In this document: piece by piece, positions 9,372-18,661 of the stretch
Position numbering within the stretch: the stretch's first letter is position 1
Layout of the letters: each line of letters starts with the position of its first letter
IMG/VR virus record: IMGVR_UViG_3300006802_000003
Span: 1 to 62,468 of that record
Length of the DNA: 62,468 bases
DNA from: a virus
Strand: one strand, 5' to 3'
Made by a program: the position numbers and the translations under genes
The notes under the pieces: model-generated
The model's input: the letters and a program-made list of their open reading frames with translations, nothing else
The model's database searches: none
Told to the model about the DNA's origin: nothing

Positions 9372-10515
9372 AAACCAGAAACCCGCAGACGAACGCCCGG
9401 AGGACGTAAACGATCCCAGCTTGGATGATGGCTACGAAGAGCTTGAAGCTGCCGAAGAGGCTGCCGCCGACAAGGTGGCGCCGGAAAAGGACAAGGAAGA
9501 GGACGAGAAAAAGCCTCTTGAGTATGAAGCCGATCCTCGCGACGAAATCGAGGAAAGCATTTCCGCCAAGAAAAACGACGGCGAACAGCAGGGCGAAGAG
9601 GAAGAAGAGCCCATTGCTGATGAGGCGGAACAGGACGATGAAGAGTTGGAGGCCAACATTGATGGCCAGAAGGTCAAGGTTAAGCCATCCGAGTTGGAGA
9701 AGCGCCTGGCCGAGTACCAGAAACACGAAACAGCAGATAAGCGCCTGCGCGAAGCATCCGAGTTGCTGCGCCAGGCCAAGGAATTGTCAGCGTCTACCAA
9801 ACCGGCGACAGTTGACAACGAAGGAGCCGAAAGCGAGAGCCAAACTCCTACCTCTGAATCAGACGAGAACATCGATGATTTATTGGCGAAGGTTGGTGAA
9901 AAGCTGCAGTACGGCGAAACCAAGGACGTTGTGGAAGCCCTCAAGACCGTGATTGAGCAAGCGAAGGCTCAAGTGCGGCCCCAGGAGCCACAATTGGACG
10001 AGGCGAAGCTGCAGGCAGCAATGCTGGAGGTTCAGGAGCGCCAACGCAGTGACGAGGCGCTTCGAGCGTTCAGTTCTGAAAACGAGGAACTGGGCAAAAA
10101 TGAAAGGCTCCAAGGGGTGTTTCGCGACGAAATTGGCCGCGTTCTGCGGTCAGAAGTTCGCGATGCCTTATCAGCCCAAGGAGCCAGCCAAGATCAACTT
10201 AATCAGGTTGATACCCTCTCCGAAGCACAGATCGTTCAGGCTCACCGCACGATGCGCGTTAATGGCGTCGTGAAAAGTGATACCGCACACGTCTTGCAAA
10301 CGGCGAAGGATAACCTTGTGAAAGCGACTCTTTGGCCAGGCGCTAGTGCCGTCAACCCCGATCGACAGGCACGGAAACAGAGCGCGCAACAGCAACCAGC
10401 CGCCCGATCCCGGCCCAATCCGCCAAATGCTCAACAACAGCGACGTACCGCAGCGCAGACCGTTGCGGACATTGTTGCCGAAGAGCAGGAGGCGCGTGGC
10501 AATCCGGTGATTTAA
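9361..10515 (+). CDS. Putative capsid scaffold protein
   Basis: This 384-residue protein is very rich in Glu, Asp, Lys, Gln and Ala and is predicted to be almost entirely helical. An acidic N-terminal half (residues 1-110) is followed by coiled-coil segments and a basic Gln/Pro-rich C-terminal tail (residues 335-384). This is typical of phage scaffolds, whose basic tail contacts the coat protein. It lies immediately upstream of the major capsid gene, the usual scaffold position. The start overlaps the previous gene and has GGAG upstream. Confidence 0.8.
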   Translation: MPTENQKPADERPEDVNDPSLDDGYEELEAAEEAAADKVAPEKDKEEDEKKPLEYEADPRDEIEESISAKKNDGEQQGEEEEEPIADEAEQDDEELEANIDGQKVKVKPSELEKRLAEYQKHETADKRLREASELLRQAKELSASTKPATVDNEGAESESQTPTSESDENIDDLLAKVGEKLQYGETKDVVEALKTVIEQAKAQVRPQEPQLDEAKLQAAMLEVQERQRSDEALRAFSSENEELGKNERLQGVFRDEIGRVLRSEVRDALSAQGASQDQLNQVDTLSEAQIVQAHRTMRVNGVVKSDTAHVLQTAKDNLVKATLWPGASAVNPDRQARKQSAQQQPAARSRPNPPNAQQQRRTAAQTVADIVAEEQEARGNPVI

Positions 10516-10550
10516 GCGGCCTTTCTCACTCTTGATAAAGGAAAAGACCA

Positions 10551-11546
10551 ATGGCCGTTGTCAATTGGACGACCAACAGTGAGGGTGGTTACACCTATGC
10601 GCCGGAGCTTTCAAAGGTCCTGCGCATGGCTGTCCGAGCCCTTACCAAGTTCCGCATGCTTTGCGATGCAAAAGACGCATCCGGCATGGGGCTGCGCAAG
10701 GGATCAACCTGGTACTGGAACGTTTACCAGCGTATGACCCCGCCGAGCTCGTACACGCTGTCCGAGTTCAACCCAATCCCGCAGGCAAACTTCACGATCC
10801 TGCAGAACAGCTTGACGATTCAGGAATACGGTCGTTCCGTGCCGTTCACCGAGCTCGTCACCAAGCTGGGCAAGCACGAAATCGTGGAAGTGATCGAGCA
10901 GGTCCTCAAGGACGATGCCGCTCACTGCTTTGATGCGGAGGCGTTTGATGCATTCAACACCACGCCGCTTCGCGTGGCGCCGACATCAGGCACCAGCACG
11001 ACTGCTGTCACGCTGACCACCAATAGCGCGACCGCAACCACCAACAACGTCGCGATGCGTAAGGATCACGTCAAGGCAATCGGTGATACGATGGCCGAGC
11101 GCAATATCCCGCCGTACCGTGGCGATGACTATGTGTCGATCTCGCACCCCACCACCTACCGGACCTTCAAGAACGATTTGGAGTCCATCAATCAGTATGT
11201 GGAGACTGGTTATGCGAAGATCATGCGCGGTGAAATCGGGCGTTTCGACAAGTTCCGCTTTGTTGAGCAGAACAACATCCCGAAGGGTGGCGCCAATGAC
11301 TCCACCACCTTCTCCGCGCAGTCGCGCACCGCAGATGCTTGGAACAACGGATTGTCGTCCTGGGCATTCTTCATGGGCCGCGACACCGTGAAAGAGGCCA
11401 TTGTCCACCCGCTTGAGCTTCGCGCCAAGATTCCGGGCGACTATGGTCGCGACCACGGTATGGCCTGGTACGCGCTGGAAGGTTTCGGGATCGTTCACCC
11501 CGACGCCGCGAACGCCCGCATAGTCAAGTGGGATTCGGCAGCCTAA
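10551..11546 (+). CDS. Major capsid protein, N4-gp56-like (HK97 fold)
   Basis: This 331-residue protein resembles the N4-gp56 family of capsid proteins. It has an N-terminal segment with KGSTWYWNVYQR, a conserved-looking QEYGRSVPFTEL followed by a helix ending in DDAAHCFD, and a later GEIGRFDKFRFVEQNNI region. It forms the icosahedral head. It follows scaffold with AAAGGAAAAG as ribosome-binding site and is followed by a UUCG-tetraloop hairpin. Family-level assignment is from remembered motif similarity. Confidence 0.85.
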   Translation: MAVVNWTTNSEGGYTYAPELSKVLRMAVRALTKFRMLCDAKDASGMGLRKGSTWYWNVYQRMTPPSSYTLSEFNPIPQANFTILQNSLTIQEYGRSVPFTELVTKLGKHEIVEVIEQVLKDDAAHCFDAEAFDAFNTTPLRVAPTSGTSTTAVTLTTNSATATTNNVAMRKDHVKAIGDTMAERNIPPYRGDDYVSISHPTTYRTFKNDLESINQYVETGYAKIMRGEIGRFDKFRFVEQNNIPKGGANDSTTFSAQSRTADAWNNGLSSWAFFMGRDTVKEAIVHPLELRAKIPGDYGRDHGMAWYALEGFGIVHPDAANARIVKWDSAA

Positions 11547-11557
11547 CGCCACCACTG

Positions 11558-11575
11558 GCTGGGCTTCGGCCCGGC
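11558..11575 (+). other. Stable UUCG-tetraloop hairpin after the capsid gene
   Basis: GCTGGGC and GCCCGGC form a 7-bp stem (one G-U) closed by the very stable cTTCGg tetraloop. No T tract follows, so it is more likely an mRNA 3'-end stabiliser or a partial attenuator than a full terminator. It would fit the need for abundant capsid mRNA. Confidence 0.6.
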
Positions 11576-11607
11576 TTCACAGCAACGCTCAATGAAAGGT
11601 CATTCCA

Positions 11608-11991
11608 ATGAGCTACAGCAACCCGAACCGGATGTGCTATTCATTCGGTGCTATCGACTTCGGTGCTGGCGGCGACGTGACTTCGATTCAGGGGCCAGCC
11701 GGTAAGGCCGGTCGCCTGGTTGAAATCATGGTGGCAGCTACCGAAACCTTCACCGCAACCACGACGCAGGCAGACGTTCAGGTTGGCACTGGTGCCGATC
11801 CTGACGCCAATGCACTGTTCCAGCTCGGCACCCTTGCCGACACGAATTCGGTGAGCGCCTACGGTACGTCGAGCATTATCGATGCCGACATTGCGGCTGA
11901 TACCCAGGTGGAGGTTACCTTCACCGCACCGACCGGCGGTACGCCGGCTGGTATCGCTGACGTGACTATCGTTATCGATTGGGATTGGTAA
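11608..11991 (+). CDS. Probable head decoration protein
   Basis: The 127-residue product is rich in Thr, Ala, Gly and Asp with few charged basic residues. It looks like an all-beta protein, for example ATETFTATTTQADVQVG. The size, composition and location directly after the major capsid protein match phage decoration (cement) proteins. The ribosome-binding site is AATGAAAGGTC upstream. The family is not identified. Confidence 0.6.
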   Translation: MSYSNPNRMCYSFGAIDFGAGGDVTSIQGPAGKAGRLVEIMVAATETFTATTTQADVQVGTGADPDANALFQLGTLADTNSVSAYGTSSIIDADIAADTQVEVTFTAPTGGTPAGIADVTIVIDWDW

Positions 11992-11999
11992 TCCCCGAC

Positions 12000-12194
12000 A
12001 TGGACCGAGAAGGTCGCTACCTGCAAATGGTAGAAGGCTCTGGCGGAGACGGTGACAACCCGATCCGCCAGGGTCGCCGGTCCAGTTCCCGCGAAGTCGC
12101 AGGCGCTGGTTACCGGACAGTGAGCTTGGCGGACGGAGCAGACGATTGCTGCATGACGGAGCTATCCGATCCGTTCTCCGACAAGGTGCTTTAA
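12000..12194 (+). CDS. Doubtful small ORF between decoration and head genes
   Basis: This 64-residue frame fills most of the gap after the decoration gene. It has no convincing ribosome-binding site, an unremarkable composition and no motif. A TTG start at 11979 would overlap the preceding gene. It may be a real small gene or non-coding spacer. Confidence 0.3.
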   Translation: MDREGRYLQMVEGSGGDGDNPIRQGRRSSSREVAGAGYRTVSLADGADDCCMTELSDPFSDKVL

Positions 12195-12228
12195 GCACTT
12201 CAACCCCCCGAAAATGAAAGGGAAAGCA

Positions 12229-12426
12229 ATGGCGTACAATCACGGTACGAAGTCCATGAAGGCCAAGTTGGGTAATTCCATCGAGACGCCTTATGGCATG
12301 GATCGCTCGGACCTTACCGGCCCGGCGAACATGGAGCGCGGCGCGGAACAGAAGTTCGGCGGCGGCGGTGCAGACCTTGGCGCATCCATCAAGGGTGCAA
12401 CGGCCAAGCAGGGAAACTCTAACTAA
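12229..12426 (+). CDS. Small Gly/Lys-rich hypothetical protein
   Basis: The 65-residue protein is basic and flexible in appearance, with many Gly, Lys, Asn and Ser (FGGGGADLGASIKGATAKQ). It has a good ribosome-binding site (AAAGGGAAAG) six bases before the chosen ATG; an ATG 15 bases upstream lies on top of that site. It is part of the head operon. It may be a minor head protein. No family is recognised. Confidence 0.55.
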   Translation: MAYNHGTKSMKAKLGNSIETPYGMDRSDLTGPANMERGAEQKFGGGGADLGASIKGATAKQGNSN

Positions 12427-12428
12427 CC

Positions 12429-12851
12429 ATGACTAAGAAACCCGCGATCAACCTAGCCGATCCAAACAACATTGGATTGGTTTCGCCCATGTATAAGGGA
12501 GCCACGCGCTCACAGTATGGGCATTATTACGGCCCCACCGGAAACTACCTTTTCAGCGTCCAGGAGGAAGTTGATTTGGCGATCCGGCTGGGTCACAACA
12601 AGCGAGCCGTACCCGAGTCTATCGTCGCAGACGACACGGTGGCCGAGGAGACAGTTCGCGGGGATGCAGAAGCAGAAGTTGATGACGAGGCAGAAGCCGA
12701 TGACATCGATCTTGTTGCTTGGGCAAAGGGTGAGGAGACTTACCCGTTTTTCAAAGTCAGATCAGCGGTGAACAAGCAGTTTGGCGTTACCGTCCAAAAT
12801 GCTGCCCAGGCGCGGGAAACCGTGCTTGAGCCGCCGAAACACGACATTTGA
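12429..12851 (+). CDS. Hypothetical head-operon protein with acidic centre
   Basis: This 140-residue protein begins two bases after the preceding stop. The N-terminal 60 residues contain a Tyr/Gly-rich segment (SQYGHYYGPTGNY). The centre (about 60-95) is a run of Asp/Glu/Ala, and the C-terminal part is a short predicted helical domain. It may be a head completion or minor structural protein. No motif is recognised. Confidence 0.55.
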   Translation: MTKKPAINLADPNNIGLVSPMYKGATRSQYGHYYGPTGNYLFSVQEEVDLAIRLGHNKRAVPESIVADDTVAEETVRGDAEAEVDDEAEADDIDLVAWAKGEETYPFFKVRSAVNKQFGVTVQNAAQARETVLEPPKHDI

Positions 12852-12866
12852 TAGGGAATCCCTAAC

Positions 12867-13511
12867 ATGAGTTACACCACGTTGACCGGCCTCAAGACAG
12901 TTGAGGGCTCGATAAAGAATTGGGCTAACAACACAACGATTCCGGCCAGCGTGGTGCTTGCCGAGGCCGAACAGTTAATGTTCACGAAACTACGCTGCCG
13001 CGAACAACAGGTGCTCTATACCGGCACCGTTGCCTCTGGTGTGTCGGCACTCACCCTTGCAACGGTTGCTCCGCGGTTCCTGGAGGCAATCTCTTTCCGG
13101 CGGGCAGGTGATGCCGCCGGCAAGATATATATCCGCGACAAGCAGTATTTCGAGGAGCGCCTGGCCACGGACACCGACGGCACACTGTTTACCGGCGTCC
13201 CGACCGAATGCACCATCGATGCAACGCAGATCAGGTTCAACATCGAGACAGACGACACTTACTATCTGCGACTTTGGTACTACGAGCGACCGGAGCCGCT
13301 TTCAGGCTCAAACGAGACGAATTTCATCACCGACAATCATCCTCGCCTGTTGCGCCACGCTTGCCTGGCTTCTGCCTACGACTTTCTCAAGGATACGGGC
13401 AACCGCGACTTCCACGAACAGATGATGGAACGCCTTATCTTTGAGGCAAACGCACAGACCGACATACAGCAGCAAGCCTTTGACGAGGACTTGTATTGGG
13501 ATGGGAGATAG
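12867..13511 (+). CDS. Head-to-tail adaptor (tail tubular A / gp4-like)
   Basis: This 214-residue protein has an N-terminal helical pair and a central beta-rich section. A C-terminal helical section follows (PRLLRHACLASAYDFLKDTGN). This layout and wording resemble podoviral adaptor proteins that form the first ring under the portal (T7 gp11- or P22 gp4-type). The position after the capsid genes and before the nozzle-like protein supports this. It is a family-level inference without alignment. Confidence 0.6.
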   Translation: MSYTTLTGLKTVEGSIKNWANNTTIPASVVLAEAEQLMFTKLRCREQQVLYTGTVASGVSALTLATVAPRFLEAISFRRAGDAAGKIYIRDKQYFEERLATDTDGTLFTGVPTECTIDATQIRFNIETDDTYYLRLWYYERPEPLSGSNETNFITDNHPRLLRHACLASAYDFLKDTGNRDFHEQMMERLIFEANAQTDIQQQAFDEDLYWDGR

Positions 13512-13514
13512 CAA

Positions 13515-14492
13515 ATGGTTTCAACAGCGCGCTTCGGCCTTGAGAAACAGGTCACAGGGACAAACAATAATACCTGGGGATCAGAGCTAAACACCGTGCT
13601 CGATAATATCGATTCGGCGTTGGGCGACATTCTCGCAAAGTCCTTCTCGTCTAGCGATGTCACGTTGAGCGCGGCTGAAAACCGCTCTCCAATCGTTGTC
13701 TGCAGCGGAACGCTGACAGCAAACGTCAACCTGATCGTTGCCAACGAGCGCCCATTGTTGGTCTACAACAACACATCTGGAGCCTTTACTCTCACGGTCA
13801 AGACCGCAGCAGGGACCGGCATTGCCGTAACGCAGGGAACCTGGCGCAAGGTGTACTGTGACGCGACGAACGTAAACGACATCGGCCCGGTCGGCGGTGC
13901 GCTTGGAGGGCTCGACAGCGTTGGGGCCGGTGAAATTGACACGGATGCCGTGACGACCGCCAAGATTGCCGCCAACAACGTAACGCTTGCCAAGATGGCG
14001 CAAATGGCTGCGAACGGCTTTATTGGCAACGACAACGGCGCCACGCAAGACCCACAACACTTGACCGTTGCCGAGGCGACCGCCTTGCTCAATGCGATGG
14101 TGGCTGACGGCGGTTCTGGCGGCACCAAGGGGCTCGTTCCGGCTCCAGCGGCTGGTGATTCAGTCAAGGCGTTGCTGGGCGATGCAGACTTCCATCTGGC
14201 CGAGGACATCGATGCGACCAAGAGCATTGGCACGAACGGTTACGTTTGGCTTCCTGGCGGCGTCTTGTTGCAATGGGGATACAAAACAATTTCCGCTAGC
14301 TCGACAACCGTGACGTATCCAATTGCATTCCCCACCGCCTGCTTAAACGTCCAAATCACAGACAGATATGACGGCGATACTGGCGGCGTGGCCGACAATG
14401 CCTCGGTCAGGGCGGCTCCCGGAACAACCAGTGTATCGGTTAGTTCGAACGCTGGCCTAGATGGTTTCTACTGGGTGGCAATAGGGTATTGA
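13515..14492 (+). CDS. Tail fibre-type protein with gp53-like C-terminal domain
   Basis: The 325-residue product has a small N-terminal domain (residues 1-115) that resembles virion-attachment regions. A helical, coiled-coil-like stretch of TAKIAANNVTLAKMAQM type follows at about 140-210. The C-terminal domain contains GYVWLPGGVLLQWGY and ends in GFYWVAIGY. That C-terminal pattern is like the gp53-like domain that caps many phage fibres. It is probably a second, smaller receptor-binding fibre. The start is three bases after the adaptor stop. Confidence 0.65.
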   Translation: MVSTARFGLEKQVTGTNNNTWGSELNTVLDNIDSALGDILAKSFSSSDVTLSAAENRSPIVVCSGTLTANVNLIVANERPLLVYNNTSGAFTLTVKTAAGTGIAVTQGTWRKVYCDATNVNDIGPVGGALGGLDSVGAGEIDTDAVTTAKIAANNVTLAKMAQMAANGFIGNDNGATQDPQHLTVAEATALLNAMVADGGSGGTKGLVPAPAAGDSVKALLGDADFHLAEDIDATKSIGTNGYVWLPGGVLLQWGYKTISASSTTVTYPIAFPTACLNVQITDRYDGDTGGVADNASVRAAPGTTSVSVSSNAGLDGFYWVAIGY

Positions 14493-14496
14493 GCCA

Positions 14497-16281
14497 ATGG
14501 CACCGCGCAAAGTTCCCATTCAAGTTCAGCCTGGTGTGATACGGGTCCAGTCTGACTATGCAGCCCCAGGTCGATACATCGACATGGACAAAATTCGCTT
14601 CAACGAAGGCTATCCGGAGAAGATTGGCGGCTGGACCGCGACTGGCTGGGATACTGTGACCGGCAGAGTTCGCTCGTCTATCGCTTGGCAGAACATTTCC
14701 GGCAACAGGTACATTGCAACAGGTTCATCGCAAAAGATCGAAGTCATCGATGATGATGGCGGCCTAACAAACATCACGCCCGTTCGGTCTAGCGGCACGC
14801 TCGGAACAGATCCATTCACCACGACGATTAGCAGCGCCGAGGTTACAGTAGCCCACACATCGCATGGGGCTGAACAAGGCGACTTCGTGACCTTTGGCGG
14901 AGCCAGCGCAGTCGGCGGCATCACCATTGACGGTGAGTATTCGATCACGCGCATCACCGACGCGAATAGCTATGTCATCACCCATTCGAGCGCAGCGACA
15001 TCGAGCGCGACGGGTGGCGGCGCGTCCGTCACATTTAGCTATGACATCAGCGTTGGCGAGGTAAATACGGTTTTCGGCGGCGGCTATGGTGTAGGCACCT
15101 ACGGCACTGGCACATGGGGTACGGAACGCACTGGAGGGTCGTATCTAATCCTTGCCTCACATTGGTCGTTAGACACCTACGGCGAAGATTTGGTCGCCAT
15201 GCGAAACAACAATGGAACCCTGTATCAGTGGGACTCTTCGGTTGGCGGACGCATGACGGCAATCGCCAACGCGCCGGTGGGCAATTATGCCTTTGTCACA
15301 TCAGAGCGCATCATTGTCGTGTTGGGCGCGGGCGGGAACCCGATGGCCATTCAAGGCTGTGACGATGAAGATAACACGGTTTGGTCAGCGAGCGTCACAA
15401 ACAAGGCTTTTGGGCGCACCTTGCAGACTGGATCGCGGCTGGTGGCGGCTTCTCAATTGGGCCAGGGCTTGAATTTGATCTGGTCCGATTCATGTTGTTA
15501 CATCCTGCAGTTCGCAAACAACAACGTCACCGTCTACGCGTCGCGCCTCATAGGCTATGGCGAGGACCTTGGTTTGATCGGCCAGGAGGCATTTGTTGTG
15601 GTCAGCGGCGTAGCCTATTGGATGAGTTCTTCTGACTTCAAGGCGTATGCCGGCGCCCCTGGGCGCATGCCAAACGTCGATGACATTCGCGATTATGTTT
15701 TTGACGACATCAACCTTGTGCAAGCTCAAAAGGTCAAGTGCCGCTACGATCCCATTAACCACGAAGTCTGGTGGCACTATCCGTCCGCCGATAGCAACGA
15801 AAACGATCGATATGTGATGTTTTCGATCAACGAGGCTCACTGGACGACCGGCACTATGGATCGATGCGCATTCGTCAATCAGCACGACCAGGCCTCGTCC
15901 ATCTATGGCTTCGATATAGATGGCACGAGCTATGCGCACGAAATGGGAGTTGACGATAATGGATCGGCACTGCCCTGGTATTTAGAGACAGGATATTCAG
16001 ACATCGAGGACGGCAATCAGCTGATGGATGTGTTTGCCTTTATCCCCGACTTCAAGCGTCACGCGGAGGACATCACCCTAACGCTTACCGCGATCGACTA
16101 TCCGCAAGACGGATCAACAATGGACAGCGTGACCACCACACTTTCCGAAGCCGAGGGAATCGATGATTTTCGCCTCAATGGCCGGGCCATCAAGTACCGC
16201 ATGGCTGGCAGCGCGGTTGGCAGCGACTTCCGGCTTGGCCGTATCCGCGCCGAAATACAAGAGGCTGGAGGCCGCAGGTAA
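14497..16281 (+). CDS. Tail nozzle / DNA-stabilisation-type protein
   Basis: This 594-residue beta-rich protein begins with an extended segment and then PGRYIDMDKIRFNEGYPEK. Residues about 100-190 form an inserted beta domain (VTVAHTSHGAEQGDFV). Repeated aromatic strands such as YVMFSINEAHWTTG follow in the body. The overall pattern resembles podoviral nozzle proteins (T7 gp12, P22 gp10 classes), which form a beta-propeller ring at the tail tip and keep DNA packaged. The stop overlaps the next start (TAATGG). The assignment is from architecture and position. Confidence 0.6.
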   Translation: MAPRKVPIQVQPGVIRVQSDYAAPGRYIDMDKIRFNEGYPEKIGGWTATGWDTVTGRVRSSIAWQNISGNRYIATGSSQKIEVIDDDGGLTNITPVRSSGTLGTDPFTTTISSAEVTVAHTSHGAEQGDFVTFGGASAVGGITIDGEYSITRITDANSYVITHSSAATSSATGGGASVTFSYDISVGEVNTVFGGGYGVGTYGTGTWGTERTGGSYLILASHWSLDTYGEDLVAMRNNNGTLYQWDSSVGGRMTAIANAPVGNYAFVTSERIIVVLGAGGNPMAIQGCDDEDNTVWSASVTNKAFGRTLQTGSRLVAASQLGQGLNLIWSDSCCYILQFANNNVTVYASRLIGYGEDLGLIGQEAFVVVSGVAYWMSSSDFKAYAGAPGRMPNVDDIRDYVFDDINLVQAQKVKCRYDPINHEVWWHYPSADSNENDRYVMFSINEAHWTTGTMDRCAFVNQHDQASSIYGFDIDGTSYAHEMGVDDNGSALPWYLETGYSDIEDGNQLMDVFAFIPDFKRHAEDITLTLTAIDYPQDGSTMDSVTTTLSEAEGIDDFRLNGRAIKYRMAGSAVGSDFRLGRIRAEIQEAGGRR

Positions 16282-17186
16282 TGGCGATCGAGCGCCCATA
16301 TGTCCTGACGCCTCGCGCGGTAGGCCAATCGTTTGAAGAATGGGTGGAGCAGGCGCTCTATGAATTGCACCGCACTTCGCAAGAAGAAGGCGCGTTGGCG
16401 CCGGTCAGCATCGATCTGGATAATCTGGCTGACGGCGATTACCTGAATTTCGACGCGACCAACCAGGTTTGGACGAACGGAAACGCGATCCCGGCGAACC
16501 TTGAGCCCAGCGACGGCGATAAGGGCGACATTACCGTAGCGAGCGGCACCTGGACGATTGATAGTGGCGTTGTCACTTATGCCAAGATACAGGATGTCAC
16601 CGCCGACCGGCTTCTAGGACGCACTGGAACCGGCGGATCAATCGAGGAATTAACGCTTGGCGCCGGGCTGGCATTTAGCGGCGATTCGCTGATCGTCACT
16701 CAAACCGGCTCCAAGATCATCAAGAATTGGGGGCCACATGAGGCCAGCTTCCCGGCCAGCAACTACGCCACGCTGGACACGCGGAATACTCACCCCATCC
16801 TCGACTTCGATACGACCACCCAGGAGACGGTCTACTTTCACGGCGTCATGCCAGATAACTACGCCAATGAAGGAATCACTGTTGAAGTCTGGTGGACGGT
16901 AACAACGGTGACATCTGGCACAGTTGGCTGGGACGTGAGCCTGGAGCTTATGGACGGGCTAGACGTGGATTCTGACAGCTTTGCCACGGCGCAAACCATC
17001 ACCGCGACCACCGTTTCAGGAACCAATGGGACGCTGCAAAGCTCCACGGTAAATATTTCCGATGGGGCAAACATGGATAGCATCGATGCCGGCGATATGT
17101 TTCGCATCCGCATCCGTCGCGATGTAGCCAGCGACACGGCAGCCGATGATGCCGAGTTGCACATGGTCGAAATGAGGATTCAGTGA
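16281..17186 (+). CDS. Tail or fibre-associated structural protein
   Basis: The 301-residue protein has an N-terminal helical segment (SFEEWVEQALYEL). A repeat-like fibre motif follows (DGDKGDITVASGTWTID, then YAKIQDVTADRLLGR), then a C-terminal beta-sandwich with no catalytic signature. The GDITVxxGxWxID-type motif is common in phage tail fibres. It is coupled to both neighbours by one-base overlaps. Confidence 0.6.
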   Translation: MAIERPYVLTPRAVGQSFEEWVEQALYELHRTSQEEGALAPVSIDLDNLADGDYLNFDATNQVWTNGNAIPANLEPSDGDKGDITVASGTWTIDSGVVTYAKIQDVTADRLLGRTGTGGSIEELTLGAGLAFSGDSLIVTQTGSKIIKNWGPHEASFPASNYATLDTRNTHPILDFDTTTQETVYFHGVMPDNYANEGITVEVWWTVTTVTSGTVGWDVSLELMDGLDVDSDSFATAQTITATTVSGTNGTLQSSTVNISDGANMDSIDAGDMFRIRIRRDVASDTAADDAELHMVEMRIQ

Positions 17187-17851
17187 TGGCTAGGGGAAAC
17201 CACACCGATGATGTGGGCTACTTTGAAGTAGCTGTCTCGCTGGATTTTCCTTTTACTCTTGCGGGATGGGTGAGAAGGAGCGACGTTTCAGTTGCTACGT
17301 TTACGACCTTGATAAACAAGGCGAATGCTTCCGCGCGAGGTTTTTATATTCGCCACAACACTTCTGGCGGAGGTGACTTTGTAACTCTCAATGTTGGCGG
17401 CTCGCCTGGGTCTGTGACTGTTACTCCCACTGGGACGGCGAGCTCTTTAGGGTGGAACCATGTAGGGGCTGTCGTCACTGCGACAAATGCCCGTTCTGTG
17501 TGGCTAAATGGGCAAGGCAAGGTCAGCGACACAACCAGTATTTCGACCGATCCAACTACGATGACTTTTCTCCAGCCAGGATCGTTTGTCTACAATGGCG
17601 GCGCTACTATCAGCTACGGCGATGGCTGGGTCGCAGAGACTGGATTGTGGGATGTTGCTTTGAGCGATGGCGAAATGGAGGCTCTAGGCAAGGGCTTCCC
17701 ATGCCATCTTATCCGCCCCGACAATTTGCTTGTGCATTTACCTATGGTGCGTGGGGCCACCGACTTAATCAATGGTGTTGAAGCCACCACTACGGGCAAC
17801 GCTGTAGGGACATACGATCACCCGCCAGTTATGGCGGCAATCCCTGTTTAG
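17186..17851 (+). CDS. LamG / concanavalin-like tail protein
   Basis: This 221-residue protein looks like a single jelly-roll domain. Residues 20-75 contain FTLAGWVRRSD and ARGFYIRH, with GWNHVGAVV at about 90 and a C-terminal GDGWVAETGLWDVALSDGEMEAL. The latter is the characteristic last segment of laminin-G-like/LamGL domains (W...D.ALS..E). Such domains bind glycans, which suggests a receptor-binding or virion surface role. The ATG overlaps the previous stop (TGATG). Confidence 0.75.
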   Translation: MARGNHTDDVGYFEVAVSLDFPFTLAGWVRRSDVSVATFTTLINKANASARGFYIRHNTSGGGDFVTLNVGGSPGSVTVTPTGTASSLGWNHVGAVVTATNARSVWLNGQGKVSDTTSISTDPTTMTFLQPGSFVYNGGATISYGDGWVAETGLWDVALSDGEMEALGKGFPCHLIRPDNLLVHLPMVRGATDLINGVEATTTGNAVGTYDHPPVMAAIPV

Positions 17852-17865
17852 GAAAGGAATAGGTC

Positions 17866-18651
17866 ATGGGTATTTTCGATTGGCTATTTGGCTCGAACCA
17901 AGAAAAAACCGGGAGTACCAAGGTCGAGATTCCAAAGTGGATCGAGGACGCCGGCAAGTCCAATTACCAGTTTGCCCAATCCATCGCCAACAAGCCCTAC
18001 GAGGCCTACGGCGGGCCGGGCGTGGCCGACTTTAGCGGCCTTTCCAACAAGGCGTTTGACCTGATGGGCGGCATGTCCTTGCCCGCGCTTCTAGCGGGCG
18101 GCGGCGGTTTTGATATGTCTCGCCTGGGCGAGTTTATGAACCCGTTTACGCAATCGGTGATCGATAGCTCCATCAGCGACATGATTAAGGGCTCGCAGAT
18201 CGCGGGCGAAAACATGGACAACGCCTTTCACCAGGGCGGTGCGTTCGGTGACATGCGGCAAGGCGCGTTCGACGCCGAAAACTTGTCGAATCTGCGCCAG
18301 GACATCGGCAGGATGTCGAGTGGCCTCAACATGCAGAATTTCAATCAGGCGATGGACAGCCTGTTCAAGCTGCCGCAGTTCGAGAACCAGCAGCAACAGA
18401 ACGCCTTCTCGTTCCTTGATGCGCTACTCGGCGGAGGCGGCCTGCAAGAGAACAAGGCGCAGCAGGGCATCAATTGGGACTATGGCCAGTGGCAGGAAAA
18501 GCAGGGTGATGACATCAACAAGCTCAATATCCTTTCGTCGGCTCTGTCTGCAACGCCTTACTCCAAGGAGCAAACCACTTATGAGGCTGCACCATCTACG
18601 GGCGCCAAGGTTCTTGGCACCGGCCTGAATATCGCATCAATGTTCATCTAG
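17866..18651 (+). CDS. Probable internal virion / ejection protein
   Basis: This 261-residue protein has N-terminal MGIFDWLFGS, which looks amphipathic. A Gly-rich hydrophobic stretch follows around 60-80, then helices rich in Gln, Asn and Met with recurring RQ/QD/FE patterns. The wording and position just before the giant protein match small ejection proteins of podoviruses that assemble inside the portal channel. It has no catalytic motif. It is followed after ten bases by a second helical protein of the same module. Confidence 0.6.
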   Translation: MGIFDWLFGSNQEKTGSTKVEIPKWIEDAGKSNYQFAQSIANKPYEAYGGPGVADFSGLSNKAFDLMGGMSLPALLAGGGGFDMSRLGEFMNPFTQSVIDSSISDMIKGSQIAGENMDNAFHQGGAFGDMRQGAFDAENLSNLRQDIGRMSSGLNMQNFNQAMDSLFKLPQFENQQQQNAFSFLDALLGGGGLQENKAQQGINWDYGQWQEKQGDDINKLNILSSALSATPYSKEQTTYEAAPSTGAKVLGTGLNIASMFI

Positions 18652-18661
18652 GGAGGCATCC